This document shows, piece by piece, positions 44,301-52,453 of a stretch of 64,000 nucleotides of DNA (the stretch's first letter is position 1; each line of letters begins with the position of its first letter). The stretch covers positions 186,001-250,000 of the forward strand of contig DIMG01000029.1 in NCBI GenBank assembly GCA_002425415.1. Reading direction: 5' to 3'. Both the position numbers and the translations under genes were made by a program. The notes beneath the pieces were generated by a model. It saw only the letters and a list, made by a program, of their open reading frames with translations, was not told where the DNA came from and did not search any database. The DNA comes from Micavibrio sp. UBA5572 (GTDB taxonomy: Bacteria; Pseudomonadota; Alphaproteobacteria; Micavibrionales; Micavibrionaceae).

Positions 44301-44672
44301 TCGAGCCATCCTCACTCTCTGGCATCTTACGGGCTGGATGAATATATGCTCAAATCCCTGACATCTGGACTTCCTCCAGAGGTCATGAAAGATATCCTGG
44401 TTAGTTTTTATGAAAAAGCAGATGAGCTAATCGCCTCGATCGGGACGGCCTATGTCAGCCATAACCTCTCTGACCTCAAAGCACGAGCTCATGAACTTAA
44501 AGGAATGGCCGGAAATTTTGGTTTTAGCGAAATCAGCCGGATGTGTGCAACCATCGAAAATGCTGCCAAAAATAATGTTTATGAAGATGCCAAAGAGCCA
44601 ACCGAGCATCTGGGTGATAAATATGCAGTGGCAAGAAACCGCCTTGCCCAATGGCTTGAAGAAAAGAAATAA
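41304..44672 (+). CDS. Large hybrid histidine kinase with 7TM-type sensor, receiver and HPt
   Basis: The 1122-residue protein begins with an N-terminal hydrophobic signal or anchor (about residues 1-40), an extracytoplasmic domain resembling 7TMR-DISMED2, and seven membrane spans (about 215-410). After a coiled coil come HisKA with His501 (VSHEIRTPM), an ATPase domain (LLNNAIKFTGKG, QDSGIGIS, YGGTGLGLAICK), a receiver with Asp801 (LILMDIELPDMNG), an acidic/proline linker of about 180 residues, and an HPt domain with His1063 (RAHELKGMAGNFG). The frame opens at 41196 (TTG), but that would place the leader inverted repeat in coding sequence, so I took the ATG at 41304. No partner regulator is adjacent. 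Confidence 0.85.
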   Translation: MYRLSLSLFFCSLALLSRARTGLSVLLAFFFFTITIFSSTFTHAQTAQYSSAVLSDFTERIQLKERYYVIEDVDATITRTNVETIIRSGKLHGYLSKTGKYNMGYSGKAAWLIFPISSISSYNNWKLTFGTQFQGRYSPLKTFSLYDMNSGKYLYQTDTLNHPSKIVPETFRIEARSQSTTYLIAYVKSAPAILTILSPEIINPRYETPFHSWETWIVTALSLAGLLTLLTIYKTTRNASYLFLALIWGMTFIRHLFVTNFLYVDFIESDMFIPMTWIFTPFLILGALWTSPGAKDDLPPSLIIGAACLFMISSITGLILMQPMPNLSTFLIYGPIGMACLLAAFSTWPFIFAGHRTELLCLASSSLFLGLMIIWICLISLSVVKDSDLNLMVSEILLCFSIICSAIFSSGKKEAGTTLRNLIVKNDSYDDDPSQYESSPLKEAKELSEHKRLIQVLEKERQNMADMQLQAARQTDEMRKSKEMADEANRAKSAFLAIVSHEIRTPMTGIMGMIRLLQDTHITKEQREYVSTIKDSGDAMLALLNDILDYEKIESGKMDLEIMNCDIRRLARSIHTLMSGHAASKNVDLILELDPSIPTWVKCDPTRLRQVILNLLNNAIKFTGKGSVYLRIRNLTSDELSSQGIYQLYFAVQDSGIGISPEAQKKLFMPFSQASTSISRKYGGTGLGLAICKRLIETMGGGISISSKENEGSTFFFTLNLPSGEEESEDQLPQQITESIQTDEIILSKPLHILIVDDNGINQKVVAGFVGKLGCSYKTASNGQECLSLLSQDHFDLILMDIELPDMNGMEVTQKIRNLNLDHKASIPIVALTGNVGDDDLKAYFAAGMNDFAPKPIIFEKIAELLLKADHQMMFPWNLDQINIDENTGGIMQAAVIPETPVPVETPEPNTPASNTVIHLKIPNDDVDPFVTVPMSESPPVIKIISDSEDSALIETNTDFLDIGDLSLNEEDEDSFALAVRRFEEQEALKASGSSTPSTSSHPHSLASYGLDEYMLKSLTSGLPPEVMKDILVSFYEKADELIASIGTAYVSHNLSDLKARAHELKGMAGNFGFSEISRMCATIENAAKNNVYEDAKEPTEHLGDKYAVARNRLAQWLEEKK

Positions 44673-44735
44673 TCTCTATTTAAGGGCTTGCGTTCTTCTG
44701 TTGAATTGTGTAGTTTCTGGCTCGATTTAGAGCAT

Positions 44736-44810
44736 TGGGGCGTCGCCAAGTGGTAAGGCACCGGTTTTTGGTATCGGCATTCGTTGGTTCGAATCCAGCC
44801 GCCCCAGCCA
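44736..44810 (+). tRNA. tRNA-Gln (anticodon TTG)
   Basis: A full cloverleaf can be drawn. The acceptor TGGGGCG (44736-44742) pairs with CGCCCCA (44800-44806); discriminator G and an encoded CCA end at 44810. The anticodon stem CCGGT/ATCGG holds loop TTTTGGT with TTG. The T arm is GTTGG/CCAGC with loop TTCGAAT. The sequence closely follows known bacterial tRNA-Gln. A possible promoter lies just upstream (TTGAAT at 44701, GATTTA at 44724). Confidence 0.95.
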
Positions 44811-44957
44811 TCTCTAAGCTATTGATTTTAAATGATTTTTATTCCCCGCACGAGCCTGCAATCTGTGGGCTTTTGCGTATGTACCCCTCCCCGCCATACT
44901 ACTGAGAATCCGGATTTCGGGGGAAATTCACCCGTTTCTCTCAGTTGTGAAATTTTT

Positions 44958-45443
44958 ATGACAGAGGAAGAAATACGACAACTCAAGCATCTACTAGCCT
45001 CCGCAGTTGAGGCAGCATGCGCAGAGCCCGGATTGCTCCTAAAAAGTGATGGCACACCGAGAGAAGGAAATGAACAAACCATCGTCTTTCGGGTAGGAAT
45101 TCATCTACATGAACTTCTTAAACGTACTCAATACACTCTTTTCAATCTGGACTGTGAATATAATAAACATGATGACAACCCTAAAGAGAAGAATGATGGA
45201 TCCAAAATGCGCCCTGACCTGCTCATTCATAGTCGTGGTAATGACGACCATAATATTCTGGTTGTTGAATTTGCAGGATGGTGGAAAGAATTTAAAGACC
45301 TTGAGAGCGATAAAACCAAGCTCGAAGAGCTAACTTGTTCAAACGGTGCTTATAAGTATCAACTTGGTGTTTTGGTCAAGACAAGTGACGTTGGAATTGC
45401 AGAATATGAGTATTTCAGGGATGGGAAAGTTGAAAACATCTAA
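44958..45443 (+). CDS. Hypothetical protein with PD-(D/E)XK-nuclease-like core, probably inactive
   Basis: The 161-residue protein begins MTEEEIRQLKHLLAS. Its centre, RPDLLIHSRGNDDHNILVVEFAGWWKEF (about residues 80-108), has the strand-D-strand-E pattern of a PD-(D/E)XK nuclease fold, followed by DLESDKTKLEELT and a final strand YKYQLGVLVKT. In this pattern the catalytic lysine after the Glu appears as Ala (EFA rather than EFK), so it may not cut DNA. The frame opens at 44832, but those 42 codons look like leader sequence. It sits alone, directly after tRNA-Gln, with no ribosome-binding site seen. Confidence 0.55.
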   Translation: MTEEEIRQLKHLLASAVEAACAEPGLLLKSDGTPREGNEQTIVFRVGIHLHELLKRTQYTLFNLDCEYNKHDDNPKEKNDGSKMRPDLLIHSRGNDDHNILVVEFAGWWKEFKDLESDKTKLEELTCSNGAYKYQLGVLVKTSDVGIAEYEYFRDGKVENI

Positions 45444-45529
45444 AGCTACACTTCTCAACGCATTCCTTTGGGAACAGCGGGTCATGCATACTCGATACCA
45501 ATTAACTCTGACAATAAAAATATAAAAAA

Positions 45530-48500
45530 TCAATAATCCCGTTTCCAAAAGATACCGCCGCCAGCCTGTGCATCATGGCCTATTTCGCTTTGCACATTGA
45601 TGCTTGGTGTAACTTCAATCTGAATATTTGCTCCACCTGAATTTGCAGCTTTGCCTTTTTCAAATTCCAGATACACTTTATCAGTCAGGTATTTCCCGAC
45701 GCCCACATTTGTTTCACCATTGGTGTCCGTATCAATGGAAATATCATCCAGACCTGTTGTCGAGCGCAGCATATCAAGTGGATTGATCCCGCCATCACCG
45801 CCTTCCCCTGAAAAACGCCTGAGAGTCTGAGCCAGTTTAATGGCTTGAAAAGGGGTAATCTTGGATGCGTTCCGCCCGAATAAAATTCGAGAGAGCACTT
45901 CATCTTGTGGCAATACAGGCGTTGAAGAAAAAGCAATAGATGGTTGTGTTAAAGGTCCAGTCAAAAGAACAGACGCCGTCACATCATCGGCAGGCGTTGT
46001 CGCCTCAATATCAAGATAGGGGGATGGTGGCACCTCTCCCTGAAAACGCAAATTCGCACGCGCAAGCGTAAACCTCTTACCAAACTCTTCATAACGTCCA
46101 CGTTTTGAGACAAAATTTCCATCGAATAGTGGGGTTATTGCATTCCCTGAAACATTCAGATTTCCTCCGAATTCCGCATCAAGCCCCCATCCACGTACAA
46201 AAATCCGATCGGGTGCATTCACCTTGATCGCAAGAGCAATGGCCTGCCCCACAGCGGTGGAGGAGGATTTACTTTGACGCGTAACAATATTCAGCTCTGG
46301 GATTTTGCTCTGAAATGTCTCGGGAATCATAATGTTTATATGGTTGATGTCAACTGTTCCGTTCAGAGCATAACCAACATTTGAATTTGATAAAGAAAAT
46401 GTAGCGTCCATCATACCGTCAGCAAGGCGAGAAGATGGCAGATGAAAATTTTTCATGGTGATAGATAAGTCTGTATTTCCGCCAGTCGCAAAATCAAGGT
46501 GACCGTGCCCACTCATCTTTCCTTTTTCGCCGTCCGTTGCAGTTAAGGATTCAACAATCAACGCATCTTTGGTAAAAGATGAATTGACATTTAAGACGCT
46601 CAAATGAATGCCATTTTGTTCATCTGCAAATTGACCATTCTTGATTTTCAATGTTCCATTGACATCAGGCACAGACAATGTTCCCCCAAGGATGGCATTG
46701 GCCTTAAGCCCTGCCGATAATGTTTGTGATGGCTGGAGAAAAAGCGGTGATATAGCGCCAAGATCAAAGTCTGCCAACAGATCACCGGACAATGGTGAGT
46801 TCATATTCATATCGAAAGCAAACGGGAATAAAGAAAAGGTTATTGGAAACACTATGTTTGCCTGTAATTCTTTGATTTCCGAACCTTTTCCAGAAAGCGC
46901 AAGAAATATTTTTCCATCCTGATGGTTGGCATTCACTGTCATTGAAAGATTTTTATATTTTTCCGTATCAATTCCACTCCCGATAAAATTGGCTTTTGTT
47001 AAAGGGGCTGCGGGTTCACCGGACATCACCACATCCCCATTTAAACGCAGATTTCTTAGGGTATCAGGCAATACCACTGGAAAATCTGACCCAAGAAAAT
47101 TTTCAGCGCTGGCCTGTAGATCAATCATATTATGGTCTAATGCCCCCGCCAGAGACACTGATGATTTTCCGAAGGTAGCCTTAAAGTCAATATTACTCAG
47201 CGTCGGGAAATCATTGGTGATATTCGATATATTAGTCACCCCTTTGAACGACACAGCATATGGAATATTTCCATTACCGATCACAGATAGATTATAAGCA
47301 TCGTTGCCTGTATCTTTCATTATGACCTCTGCCTTATCCAAAGAAACCGTCTCAGACAAGGACAAATTTGATATTTGAACATTCGCACTCTGTGGCCATG
47401 GATTTTTTACATTGTCAAAATGAAATTCTGCATCTGCTTTTCTGACTTGAGTTGTTTCAAACTTGATTTGTGTGGCAGACGCCATGACATCCAGCGCCTG
47501 AGCTTCATTTACTAGTTTTAAAATAGCATCAATTTTTAATGCTCCTCCAATATCCTTGGACAACAGACTCTTGTAATAAGATAAGTCCGTGGCCGTCACT
47601 GACAATTTCCCATCAACTACATTATTTTTTGTGGAAACTTCACCTTCCCCATCCAACGTGACCTGTGGCGCCGTACCTTTTATCGACTCCAGTGTTAGCA
47701 CATCATCTGCATAAGACAGTGCAGCGGAGAGCGATACCTGATCTTTCAGATAACTTGTTGTAATGTCGATATTGCCCTTTAAATTATCAGCAATATCATC
47801 CGCAGTTGCTGAGATCATAATATCAGCCACTCCCTTTTCTTTAAGGGATGATGGGACAATAACACCGTCTAAACGGATGGCGGGATGATGGTAATTTCCA
47901 TTTATCGTAAAAGATAGATCGGCAGATTTCAAACTTTCCTGCGTTAATTTTTTCAAATCGGGGCACACAGCAGAAAAATTAAAGTTAATTTCTCCATCTT
48001 CCGTCAGATATCCATTCCCCTTTCCATTAAAATTACAATCGGGAGATGATATTAAAAGGTTATTCAATACAAAAGATGCTGTAGAAGGTGCAAACATCCC
48101 AACAATTTCTATTTTCTCTGGAAGCTCCACATCTCCGATTTTTGTTGATGGTTTCGGCAGAAGTGATACATCAACAGTTAGGCTCTCACCTAAATTCACC
48201 GTTGCTTTTATTATCGGTGTAAAAGATAAATTTTTTTCCATTACGGCAGCGCCGATATTCAATATTCCTACATTCAATCTAAGAATTCTAACTGTTTTAA
48301 AGTAGATATTTGGTATAGAAAACGCCGGAAGCGATTTATTTTCTGCGACTTCTTTTTCATCCCGCTGTGACATTGGCAACCGAACAAAATTTACTTCACC
48401 GGCATTGACAATCAAATCCAGTTGTCTCAACGGCATTTTCGAAAAAGAAATATCCAGCGTAAATTTATCGACCGTTGCAATGGTTCCGTCTTTATCAAGG

Positions 48501-48754
48501 ATATTAATATTATAAATTGAAAAACCACGCACTGGATCATAAATTAATTTATTAAATGTAACGTTATAGCCGCTATCTTCTAACGCAGATGTTAGTTGTG
48601 TTTGTAAGAAGTCGTGTGCCTTTCCCGTGTTGAACGCATTAATGACGACGACAAATCCAATCTGTATGACGACCGCAAAAAATAGACATAAGGTTACAAT
48701 CAACAAAAGAGCGCGGACGATAAAATGTTTTGAATTTTGAACAAGACTTCCCAT
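45530..48754 (-). CDS. tamB: TamB translocation and assembly protein (DUF490)
   Basis: TamB spans the periplasm and works with TamA in outer-membrane protein or lipid assembly. The 1074-residue protein has one N-terminal anchor (LLLIVTLCLFFAVVIQIGFVVV), a long beta-rich middle, and the conserved C-terminal TamB domain (GNFVSKRGRYEEFGKRFTLARANLRFQGE near 880; QDEVLSRILFGRNASKITPFQA near 960; and a final VQSEIGHDAQAGGGIFWKRDY). The ATG at 48752-48754 shares a base with the tamA TGA stop (TGATG), hence translational coupling. It is somewhat shorter than the Escherichia coli protein. Confidence 0.92.
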   Translation of the reverse strand: MGSLVQNSKHFIVRALLLIVTLCLFFAVVIQIGFVVVINAFNTGKAHDFLQTQLTSALEDSGYNVTFNKLIYDPVRGFSIYNINILDKDGTIATVDKFTLDISFSKMPLRQLDLIVNAGEVNFVRLPMSQRDEKEVAENKSLPAFSIPNIYFKTVRILRLNVGILNIGAAVMEKNLSFTPIIKATVNLGESLTVDVSLLPKPSTKIGDVELPEKIEIVGMFAPSTASFVLNNLLISSPDCNFNGKGNGYLTEDGEINFNFSAVCPDLKKLTQESLKSADLSFTINGNYHHPAIRLDGVIVPSSLKEKGVADIMISATADDIADNLKGNIDITTSYLKDQVSLSAALSYADDVLTLESIKGTAPQVTLDGEGEVSTKNNVVDGKLSVTATDLSYYKSLLSKDIGGALKIDAILKLVNEAQALDVMASATQIKFETTQVRKADAEFHFDNVKNPWPQSANVQISNLSLSETVSLDKAEVIMKDTGNDAYNLSVIGNGNIPYAVSFKGVTNISNITNDFPTLSNIDFKATFGKSSVSLAGALDHNMIDLQASAENFLGSDFPVVLPDTLRNLRLNGDVVMSGEPAAPLTKANFIGSGIDTEKYKNLSMTVNANHQDGKIFLALSGKGSEIKELQANIVFPITFSLFPFAFDMNMNSPLSGDLLADFDLGAISPLFLQPSQTLSAGLKANAILGGTLSVPDVNGTLKIKNGQFADEQNGIHLSVLNVNSSFTKDALIVESLTATDGEKGKMSGHGHLDFATGGNTDLSITMKNFHLPSSRLADGMMDATFSLSNSNVGYALNGTVDINHINIMIPETFQSKIPELNIVTRQSKSSSTAVGQAIALAIKVNAPDRIFVRGWGLDAEFGGNLNVSGNAITPLFDGNFVSKRGRYEEFGKRFTLARANLRFQGEVPPSPYLDIEATTPADDVTASVLLTGPLTQPSIAFSSTPVLPQDEVLSRILFGRNASKITPFQAIKLAQTLRRFSGEGGDGGINPLDMLRSTTGLDDISIDTDTNGETNVGVGKYLTDKVYLEFEKGKAANSGGANIQIEVTPSINVQSEIGHDAQAGGGIFWKRDY

Positions 48755-50553
48755 CAAAATGCCTGCCCTATACTGATATAAAATTGATAACTCTGATCCA
48801 GCCCCTCTTTTTGTGTCAGCGGAGTCGCAATATCAAACCTGATTGGCCCAAACCCTGTGTAATATCTAAATCCAACACCACTACCAATTGCGAAATTGCG
48901 GAATTGCGGTGAAGATTCTGCCGTTACACTGGCTCCATCAACAAAGATGATTGCGCCGATTGTATCCGTAAATTTAGACCTTAGTTCTACAGAAAAATCA
49001 ATCAACGAGCGCCCGCCAACAGGGTCACCATTCTCCTGAGGGCCAACGTCCTGATAACTATATCCACGCACAGAACCACCACCACCTGCATAAAAATGCT
49101 CGGTTGCAGGAATACCTTCTAAATTTGCCCCCCACAAACTGCCAAGTCCTGCTTTGCCAGCCAAGACAATATCCGCGTTTGTTCCCAACGAAAGATAACC
49201 GCTTCCACTAAATTGCATTTTAAAGAAAGGGTCACTTTCACCAAGAGCGTCAAAAAATGGCTCTGCTGCCGTACTCAGATTCCACCCCTTATGAGGATCC
49301 AGTTTATTATCCCGAGTATCATAGGAAATTGTTTGTGGAGCCGAAAGAAGACCATAGGTATTCGTACTATCATCTGTTTTATTATCAATGCGTGTCACAG
49401 ACAAATCAATGCCCGTACTGGCAGAAACATATCTGCCTATATTTCGGTGTACCGATGTTCCAACCTTACCCCCAACTTCGTCATAGGCATCTGTATTCTG
49501 CCTAATCAAAGATGAAGTAAGTGATAAGGTCTGATTTTTACGCAAGAAATACGGTTTGTTGAAATTCAGATCCAGACTTTGTTTTAAGGAAGAGAAATTA
49601 AGTGCTGTTTCTAGCTTCTCTGCTGATCCTAGAAAATTACGATGTTCCCATCCCAAAACAGTGCCCAAGCCTTCATCGGAATAATAAGTAAACCCCGCGC
49701 TCACGCTTCTTTGTGCACGCTCACGCAAATCAATTGTAACCGGAACAGTGCCGTCTTTGTCCGGAGTCTCAGGAAGTTGTATCTGCACGCGAGAAAAAAG
49801 CCCTCCTTGCAACAAAGTGGTTTTGTAGGATTCAACCTTTTTACGACGAAAACAATCCCCTTCTTTCCATGGTACAAGTTTTCGTAGATATTCTTCTTTT
49901 ACACTACCATTCCCTTTAAAGACCGTATTGCCGAAATGCCCCTGCCGACCTGCATCCACTCGAAAATTTACTTGTCCCTTATGTTCTTTCTGATCAAGGT
50001 AGACTTCATTTGTAACATCTAGGGAAAAATAACAACTATCCTTGCGGATATTTTGGGAGAGGGTGCTTTGCATAGCCAAAACAGATTCCGCATCCAAAAT
50101 CATTGCCGACTTGATCTGCTGTTCATCTAAATTTTTGATATATTCTTTTGGAGATAGAGCGATTGAAGAAATATGGAATTGTTGTCCGTAATCAATGTTG
50201 TACTTTCCCGATAATTCCTTCTGGCCTCTTGAAAAACGAATTTTTGCGTTATAATACCCCTTTGCATACAGTGCCTTTAAGAGATCCGCATGAATTGTTT
50301 CCTCAATATATTCTTCTTCACGAGAACGATTGTCCTTATCTTTGGAAAGAGTTTTGACCTTTTCTTTGAGGATCTCATTCAAAATTGTCTGAAGATAGTC
50401 GGATGAAATTTTATCGTCTTCATTGCGGGTCAGGCTATAATCTGTTTTGACGTCTGTCAATATATCTGCGATTGAGCACGCCCCAAGCGGTAGCAAACAA
50501 ACAAATGCCAGAAGTGATCTTCCAGTTTTAAAGGGCATGAACAATTTCAACAT
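48754..50553 (-). CDS. tamA: TamA-type Omp85 outer-membrane protein
   Basis: TamA is an outer-membrane beta barrel of the Omp85 family. The protein, about 599 residues, has POTRA domains in its first half (LLKALYAKGYYNAKIRF, YLRKLVPWKEGDCFRRKKVESYKTTLLQGGLFSRVQIQ split by the domain border near 240) and a 16-strand-type barrel in the second half with the Omp85 VRGY signature (GGGSVRGYSYQDVGP near 495) and a terminal aromatic residue (ISIGQAF). The N-terminus has a lipobox-like LGAC, so it may be lipidated. Start uncertain: ATG at 50551-50553 or 50536-50538, with no clear ribosome-binding site. Confidence 0.9.
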   Translation of the reverse strand: MLKLFMPFKTGRSLLAFVCLLPLGACSIADILTDVKTDYSLTRNEDDKISSDYLQTILNEILKEKVKTLSKDKDNRSREEEYIEETIHADLLKALYAKGYYNAKIRFSRGQKELSGKYNIDYGQQFHISSIALSPKEYIKNLDEQQIKSAMILDAESVLAMQSTLSQNIRKDSCYFSLDVTNEVYLDQKEHKGQVNFRVDAGRQGHFGNTVFKGNGSVKEEYLRKLVPWKEGDCFRRKKVESYKTTLLQGGLFSRVQIQLPETPDKDGTVPVTIDLRERAQRSVSAGFTYYSDEGLGTVLGWEHRNFLGSAEKLETALNFSSLKQSLDLNFNKPYFLRKNQTLSLTSSLIRQNTDAYDEVGGKVGTSVHRNIGRYVSASTGIDLSVTRIDNKTDDSTNTYGLLSAPQTISYDTRDNKLDPHKGWNLSTAAEPFFDALGESDPFFKMQFSGSGYLSLGTNADIVLAGKAGLGSLWGANLEGIPATEHFYAGGGGSVRGYSYQDVGPQENGDPVGGRSLIDFSVELRSKFTDTIGAIIFVDGASVTAESSPQFRNFAIGSGVGFRYYTGFGPIRFDIATPLTQKEGLDQSYQFYISIGQAF

Positions 50554-50731
50554 ACAGAACAAAAAATGTTAAAGGTGAATGGTTGGTTGAGCTTGCAAGT
50601 AATCGGAGTAAAACGCAACTTTTTAGGCATTTTCAATACCATAATACTAAAAATCATTCCGTTTCATTTATTATAGCAAGCCTTTGATCTGCTTTCGATA
50701 ACCATCGCGGCGTTTTTTATTGTGTTAGGCC

Positions 50732-50872
50732 TGACATGGCAAAGAAAGCCTTGCGCCGACGAAGCAATTCATTCTTGATACACATGCATTCTTGATACAC
50801 ATGCATTCTTGATACACATGCATTCTTGATACACATGGATTGCCGCGCTTCTTTTGGTCGCTCGCCATGACG
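50732..50872. repeat. Palindromic intergenic element with internal tandem repeats
   Basis: This lies in the window's longest gene-free stretch (50554-50887). Its ends pair: CATGGC (50735-50740) with GCCATG (50864-50869), and GCAAT (50764-50768) with ATTGC (50839-50843), the second pair directly flanking the tandem array. The outer sequence (GTCATGGCGAGCG and GAAGCGCGGCAATCC on the minus strand) resembles a common bacterial intergenic palindrome of the form TCATTGCGAGCG-GAAGCAATCC. The rest of the stretch is AT-rich and I see no gene in it. Confidence 0.65.
50770..50837. repeat. Four perfect 17-bp tandem repeats
   Basis: The unit CATTCTTGATACACATG occurs four times without mismatch or spacer: 50770-50786, 50787-50803, 50804-50820 and 50821-50837. 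The array sits at the tip of the palindromic element. Identical copies suggest recent slippage expansion, so copy number may vary between strains. Confidence 0.95.
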
Positions 50873-50887
50873 TTTAAGAAGAATTAT

Positions 50888-51289
50888 CTAAACCGTCTTA
50901 ATCTCAATCTTTCCTTCGAGCGTTCTTTGAACGGGGCATTTGGCGGCAACGTCGATGAGTTTTTGGCGTTGATCCTCGGTTAGTTTATCACCATACACCG
51001 TGATTTGTTTTTCAAATACCGCGACCTTATCGATTATTTGAAAAGTGACTTTGACCGCGACCTTATCCAGTGGCCATGCTTCTTTCAACGCGTACCAGCG
51101 CACGGTCATGGCGGTGCATTCACCTAGGGCTACTGTGAGCAGATCATAAGGTGCTGGGCCTAGGTTCTTTCCGCCAGCATCCTCTGGTTCATCGCCCTTA
51201 ATCGTATGCCCTGAAACATTCATGGAGACAGCAAAATCGCTCTCGCCCGTTTCGGTCACCTGCGCGGTTATTTTTTTATTTTCTGACAT
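50888..51289 (-). CDS. OsmC/Ohr-family peroxiredoxin
   Basis: OsmC-family enzymes reduce organic hydroperoxides through two cysteines. The 133-residue protein has the peroxidatic Cys58 in ALGECTAMTVRWYA and the second Cys118 in AAKCPVQRTLEGK, with the GKNLGPAPYDLL loop between the beta domain and the helix. AGGAGAT precedes the ATG at 51287-51289; 17 further upstream codons are in frame but lack support. It follows the repeat element at its 3' side and stands alone. Confidence 0.9.
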   Translation of the reverse strand: MSENKKITAQVTETGESDFAVSMNVSGHTIKGDEPEDAGGKNLGPAPYDLLTVALGECTAMTVRWYALKEAWPLDKVAVKVTFQIIDKVAVFEKQITVYGDKLTEDQRQKLIDVAAKCPVQRTLEGKIEIKTV

Positions 51290-51408
51290 TTTAATCTCCT
51301 TTGTAATGTTTACAGCCCTCGCGCCTGACGTTTCTCGCAATAAAGTACAAGACAGGTTCTTCCTTAGAGAGCGTTGATTTATCGTTGAACCAAAGTTAAT
51401 TCATTTGA

Positions 51409-51936
51409 TTATGAATTATAATGCATGAGGCTTTCGGTCAGCGTATCGATCAGGGGGGTGATTTCTTGGTTAAATTGTTTTGCCTTGCCTTCCGGTAGGG
51501 TATCGGCGAAAGATTCACATCTTTTGTTTATTTGCGCGCTCAACTGTTCAATAGACGTTGGATTTTTCTCTATAGATTTATTTTGCTCGACTAATCTTCT
51601 GGTCATCATATTCACGATTGCCCGAATTGTTACATCAGAGTTTTGAAGCTTTTCCTGCAATTTTTTTTGAGTAATTTCGATTAAAATCGTTTCGGTTACA
51701 GCCTCAACATTTGCGGTTCTTTGTCCTTCATTAAACAGAGCCATTTCACCAATAATTTCCCCAGCACCCAATTTTCCCAATATATTTTTTGTTTTTTCTT
51801 TCAGGGTATAGATTTCGACTTCACCTGATTGGATCAAGTATGCCCTATCCCCTTTTTCCTTTTCCTGAAAAATGATTGTTCCCGCACTTACTTTTTTTTG
51901 TGTGCGTTTTGGGCTTGGGGTATTAGATTCCTGCAT
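51409..51936 (-). CDS. Cyclic-nucleotide-binding domain protein
   Basis: The 175-residue protein is one cNMP-binding domain (about residues 15-115): KVSAGTIIFQEKEKGDRAYLIQSG, then the phosphate-binding-cassette-like stretch GEIIGEMALFNEGQRTANVEAVTE, in which Glu and the downstream Arg are the usual cAMP contacts. A helical tail of about 60 residues follows, with no helix-turn-helix, so it is not a CRP-type regulator. The start overlaps the DUF3307 gene by 14 bases and has GGAGG six bases upstream. A nearby cyclase (55.9-58.2 kb) could supply the ligand. Confidence 0.88.
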   Translation of the reverse strand: MQESNTPSPKRTQKKVSAGTIIFQEKEKGDRAYLIQSGEVEIYTLKEKTKNILGKLGAGEIIGEMALFNEGQRTANVEAVTETILIEITQKKLQEKLQNSDVTIRAIVNMMTRRLVEQNKSIEKNPTSIEQLSAQINKRCESFADTLPEGKAKQFNQEITPLIDTLTESLMHYNS

Positions 51937-52324
51937 ATAACCCTCCGGATTCCATAACGACCAATACTATGTATGACAAATGCGTTAGGTTATGCGCTTC
52001 CTGATCCGCGCCCAATGCCCACCAAAATTTGAATTGGGATGGATTCCATTGAAAATCCTGAGTTAACAGTGCTTTTAAGCGGTCTATACAACCATGCAAC
52101 AAAATATCGACTACCCCCAGCCAGACGAGTGACGGGGCAAAAATCAACATCAGAATAGCAGTTCCTATGCCGTGAATTCCGGCATGAACCAATAGAGGTT
52201 TATAACCATTCCAGCCTTCATGACTTTTCGCTGTTGCCATCCAATTTGTTTGCAATAAAAAATCACACACAAATTGCTTCAGACGGAAACACAGGTATAA
52301 AATCACCAATGTTGTTAGAGTCAT
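51923..52324 (-). CDS. DUF3307-type membrane protein
   Basis: The 133-residue protein has three or four hydrophobic segments and the DUF3307 pattern: FVCDFLLQTNWMA at the N-terminal part (residues 19-31), LLVHAGIHGIGTAILMLIF near 45, and a central HGCIDRLKALL with conserved charged residues near 78. Function is unknown. The C-terminus overlaps the cyclic-nucleotide-binding gene by 14 bases, so the two are made together and this could be its membrane partner. Confidence 0.75.
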   Translation of the reverse strand: MTLTTLVILYLCFRLKQFVCDFLLQTNWMATAKSHEGWNGYKPLLVHAGIHGIGTAILMLIFAPSLVWLGVVDILLHGCIDRLKALLTQDFQWNPSQFKFWWALGADQEAHNLTHLSYIVLVVMESGGLYAGI

Positions 52325-52453
52325 TTTTTCTGTCCCACTGGGTAAAAATTACTATACACGCTATCATCCATCAATTAACGTTTTACTAATTATTTCGGCG
52401 GACTATGTCTTAGTGAAAATTTCATACCTTCAACTAACCGACTGTATTTTATC

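Noticed and set aside
44811..44957. Attachment-site repeat of the tRNA-Gln 3' end
   Set aside because: I found no second copy of the tRNA 3' sequence downstream and no integrase gene, so no integrated element can be shown.
52375..52389. A CtrA-like box (TTAA, seven bases, CTAA) upstream of the cNBD-EAL gene
   Set aside because: One mismatch to TTAA-N7-TTAA in AT-rich sequence is expected by chance; no second site supports it.
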